Source: Pyropia yezoensis (lineage: Eukaryota; Rhodophyta; Bangiophyceae; Bangiales; Bangiaceae). Taken from it: a stretch of 64,000 bases of DNA. The translations under genes and the position numbers were made by a program. Where the stretch lies: assembly GCA_009829735.1 (NCBI GenBank), contig CM020620.1:5448299-5512298 (forward strand), in the 5' to 3' direction. Each line of letters starts with the position of its first letter. Position 1 is the first letter of the stretch. The notes under the pieces were generated by a model, which saw only the letters and a program-made list of their open reading frames with translations, did no database searches and was not told the DNA's origin. Positions 61,701 to 64,000 of the stretch are shown here, piece by piece.

Positions 61701-62834
61701 TCCTAGGACCAGATTCATAGGGATGTTGTCGGACGGGGACCGCTCCTGGCTTAAGCCGGATACGGTGTACCGTCTCTTTAATAGTCCCGAGGGTGCCATC
61801 CCAGAGAGAATTATATCTCTCTAAAAGTACCGTGAGTTTAGCTCGTAGGCCTTCTGGCACCGTCCCCAGGTCTATGCCTGTGGCGAGGGAGGATTCTTTC
61901 GGAGCCGGTTTCGGCTCCGGATCCTTTAACTCCTCGGTAGAAGCCTCTTGGCTGACGCCATCAAACACAGTAATGTGTCCTATGGCCATGCCGGCACGTA
62001 AACGTACCGGCCGCTTGGTCGGATTCATAACCTGTACCGAAGTAGGCTGGCCAGGCTTAAGCGTGGCGGGCCCCGCGGCCAGTTGCGCTCCATGAATGGA
62101 GTGCAATGTGCTCTTGCCACGGATGTATCCGTGGCCTTAAAAGTTGCCACGCACTTGAACGTGTGCAATCGTACCCGGACGCATAAGCGTCTTGTGGGTA
62201 AGGACCAGGCGGGCGTTCCCCCCCCGGGGACACGCACACACCGCCTCCTTGTTCGGCTTGCGGCGGGGGTTTTTCTGAACCCCCCGCAGGATGGGGACGG
62301 TCTCCCCCGATAAGAGGGTGACCGTCTGGTCCTCCGAGTTAATACTCTTAGTTTCGTGGTCCACGAATGTGTTCCCCAGGATAACAGGGACGCACATATT
62401 CGGAACCACGCCAAAGGATATGTATGAGATTTGTTTTCCCACACAGACCCCCAGGGTGTCGCTTCCCACTATGGGGAGCCATCCCTCGTTCACATCATAA
62501 AACCTTAAGGTTTCAAGGTCTCCCAGGGGTTCCATAGGGAGCCCCCGAGGTAATGCCTGCTTCCGGACGAGCGAAGGGCCACTCCCGGTATCGAGGATGG
62601 CCCTCGTCGCCCATTCATATCCTTTAGTGATAAAAAGCCGTACGGCTAATTGATTAGCCGTGGGTGGTGACACTAATGCCACCATCCGAGCTGCTTGTTT
62701 AGCTTAGTCCTTCCCTTTAGGGCGGATCATCTTACGCTTCACCCCACGAGGTCGGGGTAAGATGCGTTTCAACACGACATCCTCTTCCCCGGGGGAGGAA
62801 TCGTCCTCATCAGGCCTCCCCCTTAATCGTTTTT
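58740..62834 (-). pseudogene. pol: Pol of family D, decayed
   Basis: Pol follows gag in the -1 frame. Protease ILDTGSGPSLVRKQAL (near 62600); RT with FCIDFRRRNE, LPFGLCNAPATFQ and YLDDVNVFF; RNase H (DVDTSYEQLGCCLLQQQ, RCDHRALLSVL); integrase with CTGCARNR, LAMDILGPLP, LTDNGPQFAS and GQVERYNHT; chromodomain-like YVFEKFVDHRFNAEGALELRIRWFGYGPQDDTW. Nonsense codons lie at about 62704, 62137, 61066 and 59157. A short tandem duplication at about 60199-60255 (CTTCGTTCTCGAA twice) shifts frame between RNase H and integrase. All catalytic motifs can still be read. Confidence 0.85.
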
Positions 62835-64000
62835 TGAGGAGGGGGTATCCTCAGATGAAGAGTCCTCTGACTCTTCAATATTTCCCCGGAGGCCAGGGCC
62901 CCCTTTAGGGGCGCCAGAAGGCCCCCCCTCAGTGACAACCGCTACGGGCTGCGCCGTCCCCGCCGTACCTCGCGGGGTACGGCCCTCAACCCGAGCGCGC
63001 TCCTTCCGGGCTTTCTCAAACTTAGCCCGCGTCTCAACACTAAGGTCGGGACAGTGGCGCGTAAAATGCTCATGGCAATTACAAGCCAAGCAGGGGTAGC
63101 GGTTTAAACGCTCCCTCCCGGCATCAGTGCCAACTTTGGCCTTCCCCCCGTACAACGAGGGTGCCGAGGAACCGCGGGGGGTAGTGGCCACCCCCGCTGC
63201 AATGCCTTTAGAGGCATTGCGCCGAGCCCGACGCTCCGCGGCGTCTGCGGACCATTGGGCCCGCGGCTCCTCATTGCGCCGGCGACATATGTCGCCTTTG
63301 CGTTGAGCATAGCGTACCAACGCCTCTATGGGCGTGTCTGGTGTATTGAATTCACGGACATCAGTCCGTACCTCCGACCAGACCCCTTGCATAAAGCGGC
63401 CCTTACGTTGGCTCGCCGTATGAATATACCCGCAGAGCGCATTTGCGTCGCGGACGCGCCGGTAAAAGGCGGTCTCGGTTTCATCCTCCTCTTGAGCAAC
63501 GTTATTAAACGCTGCCACTTGGGATGATATAATTTCCTCATCCGCATAACTGCGGAGGAGCCAGTTAACCAGCTCCAGATACGAAGTGACCTCTCCCGCT
63601 CGTCCCCCCGCCTTAGAGGGGATAAGAGAGAGAAGCTCCTTCTTGAGTTCCCCTTTGGTAAACTCCGGAAGGAGGTACATAGCCCGACCTTCTGAGAGGT
63701 CGTTGTCATCGCTAGCCTTACGGAAGCGACTTAAGAATTCGAACACCCCCAGAGGGGGGGTCCCGTCCCAGAGGGCGTCACGCCCAAACGTGAGGGAAAT
63801 CTCTTTGCGCTTCCGGCCTAAGCCGTGAGCCATCTCTTCATCATAGCGTACGCTCTTGTTGGCGAGTGCGTAAGACTCGCAATCCAGGATACCTTTAAAG
63901 GTATCATCATCGGGTATTATCTTGAGCGGGATACCTCGCTCGGGTTCCCCGTTGCGTCCGGGGGATAGCACACGGGCCACCCGGCGGTGGGTTGAAGCGC
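62823..64000 (-). CDS. gag: Gag polyprotein of family D (N-terminus outside window)
   Basis: The frame is open from the right window edge to the stop at 62823. It holds the retro-gag core (WDGTPPLGVFEFLSRFRKASDDNDLSEG, ELVNWLLRSYADEEI), a basic stretch (RRARRNASKG), a zinc knuckle CLACNCHEHFTRHC, and a Ser/Glu-rich tail ending EDTPSSKND. By comparison with A2 gag, roughly the first third is missing. The GTG at 63980 is probably not the true start. Confidence 0.88.
   Translation of the reverse strand, partial: ASTHRRVARVLSPGRNGEPERGIPLKIIPDDDTFKGILDCESYALANKSVRYDEEMAHGLGRKRKEISLTFGRDALWDGTPPLGVFEFLSRFRKASDDNDLSEGRAMYLLPEFTKGELKKELLSLIPSKAGGRAGEVTSYLELVNWLLRSYADEEIISSQVAAFNNVAQEEDETETAFYRRVRDANALCGYIHTASQRKGRFMQGVWSEVRTDVREFNTPDTPIEALVRYAQRKGDICRRRNEEPRAQWSADAAERRARRNASKGIAAGVATTPRGSSAPSLYGGKAKVGTDAGRERLNRYPCLACNCHEHFTRHCPDLSVETRAKFEKARKERARVEGRTPRGTAGTAQPVAVVTEGGPSGAPKGGPGLRGNIEESEDSSSEDTPSSKND
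62829..62835 (-). promoter_or_regulatory. -1 frameshift heptamer at the D gag-pol junction
   Basis: On the minus strand A AAA AAC lies in the gag frame, one codon (GAT) before the TAA stop, with pol in the -1 frame. This is one of the strongest known types of -1 slippery sequence. Confidence 0.8.

Larger units (their letters stand above)
55164..64000 (-). mobile_element. Family D Ty3/gypsy element (5' end outside window)
   Basis: Minus-strand gag and pol occupy 64000-58740, and an antisense ORF lies on the plus strand at 56753-58627. I infer the outer 3' end at TGTGTGGTGG (55164), right after the broken B4 LTR. The sequence is less GC-rich in pol than families A and B. Pol carries several nonsense codons and a frameshift, so the copy is dead. 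Confidence 0.8.

Noticed and set aside
1..64000. CRISPR arrays, rRNA, tRNA genes, bacterial operons
   Set aside because: No regularly spaced repeats, no rRNA or tRNA cloverleaf recognised, and gene structure is eukaryotic.

Overview
This is a nuclear window from a GC-rich eukaryote. It contains intron-bearing host genes, alanine/glycine/proline-rich proteins, long G or C homopolymers in introns, and many nested LTR retrotransposons. A bangiophyte red alga (Porphyra/Pyropia type) is my best guess from composition and proteome style, but nothing here proves the species. I found no prokaryotic operon, rRNA, tRNA or CRISPR array.

Host region (about 3.1-22.5 kb). There are five gene copies, from four genes: CTU2 (tRNA wobble-uridine 2-thiolation subunit, 4295-5416); a secreted RCC1-like repeat protein (6292-7674) with a near-identical inverted second copy (19681-21063); a three-exon PC4/Sub1 transcriptional coactivator (10940-12474); and a multi-exon DPP8/9-type serine dipeptidyl peptidase (13770-18678). 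The two RCC1-like copies face each other in inverted orientation around PC4 and DPP8/9. They are linked to two short dispersed repeat blocks that lie joined upstream of DPP8/9 and split apart at the second RCC1-like locus. A lower-GC stretch at 8.05-10.9 kb holds a 1.29-kb element with perfect 25-bp terminal inverted repeats.

Mobile DNA (1-3.1 kb and 22.5-64 kb). I see three Ty3/gypsy families, here named A, B and D, all with a chromodomain-like integrase tail, plus one Ty1/copia remnant. A1 (1-2069) sits in the zinc knuckle of a copia gag. A2 spans about 25355-50507 on the minus strand and carries two complete family B elements: B1 (27358-35859, target duplication GGCCC) and B2 (38266-45528, target duplication CTGAC). 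To its right, A2 abuts A3 (plus orientation), which abuts the family B fragment B4, which abuts family D (55164 to beyond the window). To its left lies a chimeric B3/A patchwork with an open reading frame crossing three element pieces.

The most interesting biology is shared by the three families. Each gag ends just after a canonical X XXY YYZ slippery heptamer (GGGAAAG in A, GGGAAAC in B, AAAAAAC in D), with pol in the -1 frame. Each also has a long open reading frame on the opposite strand, between the end of pol and the 3' LTR, convergent with gag-pol. The A and D antisense proteins (about 620-650 aa) are recognisably related to each other and match no domain I know. B1 has a different, shorter one, and B2 has lost it by a 1.24-kb deletion. 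B2 is the youngest copy by eye, with seemingly identical LTRs and open gag and pol.
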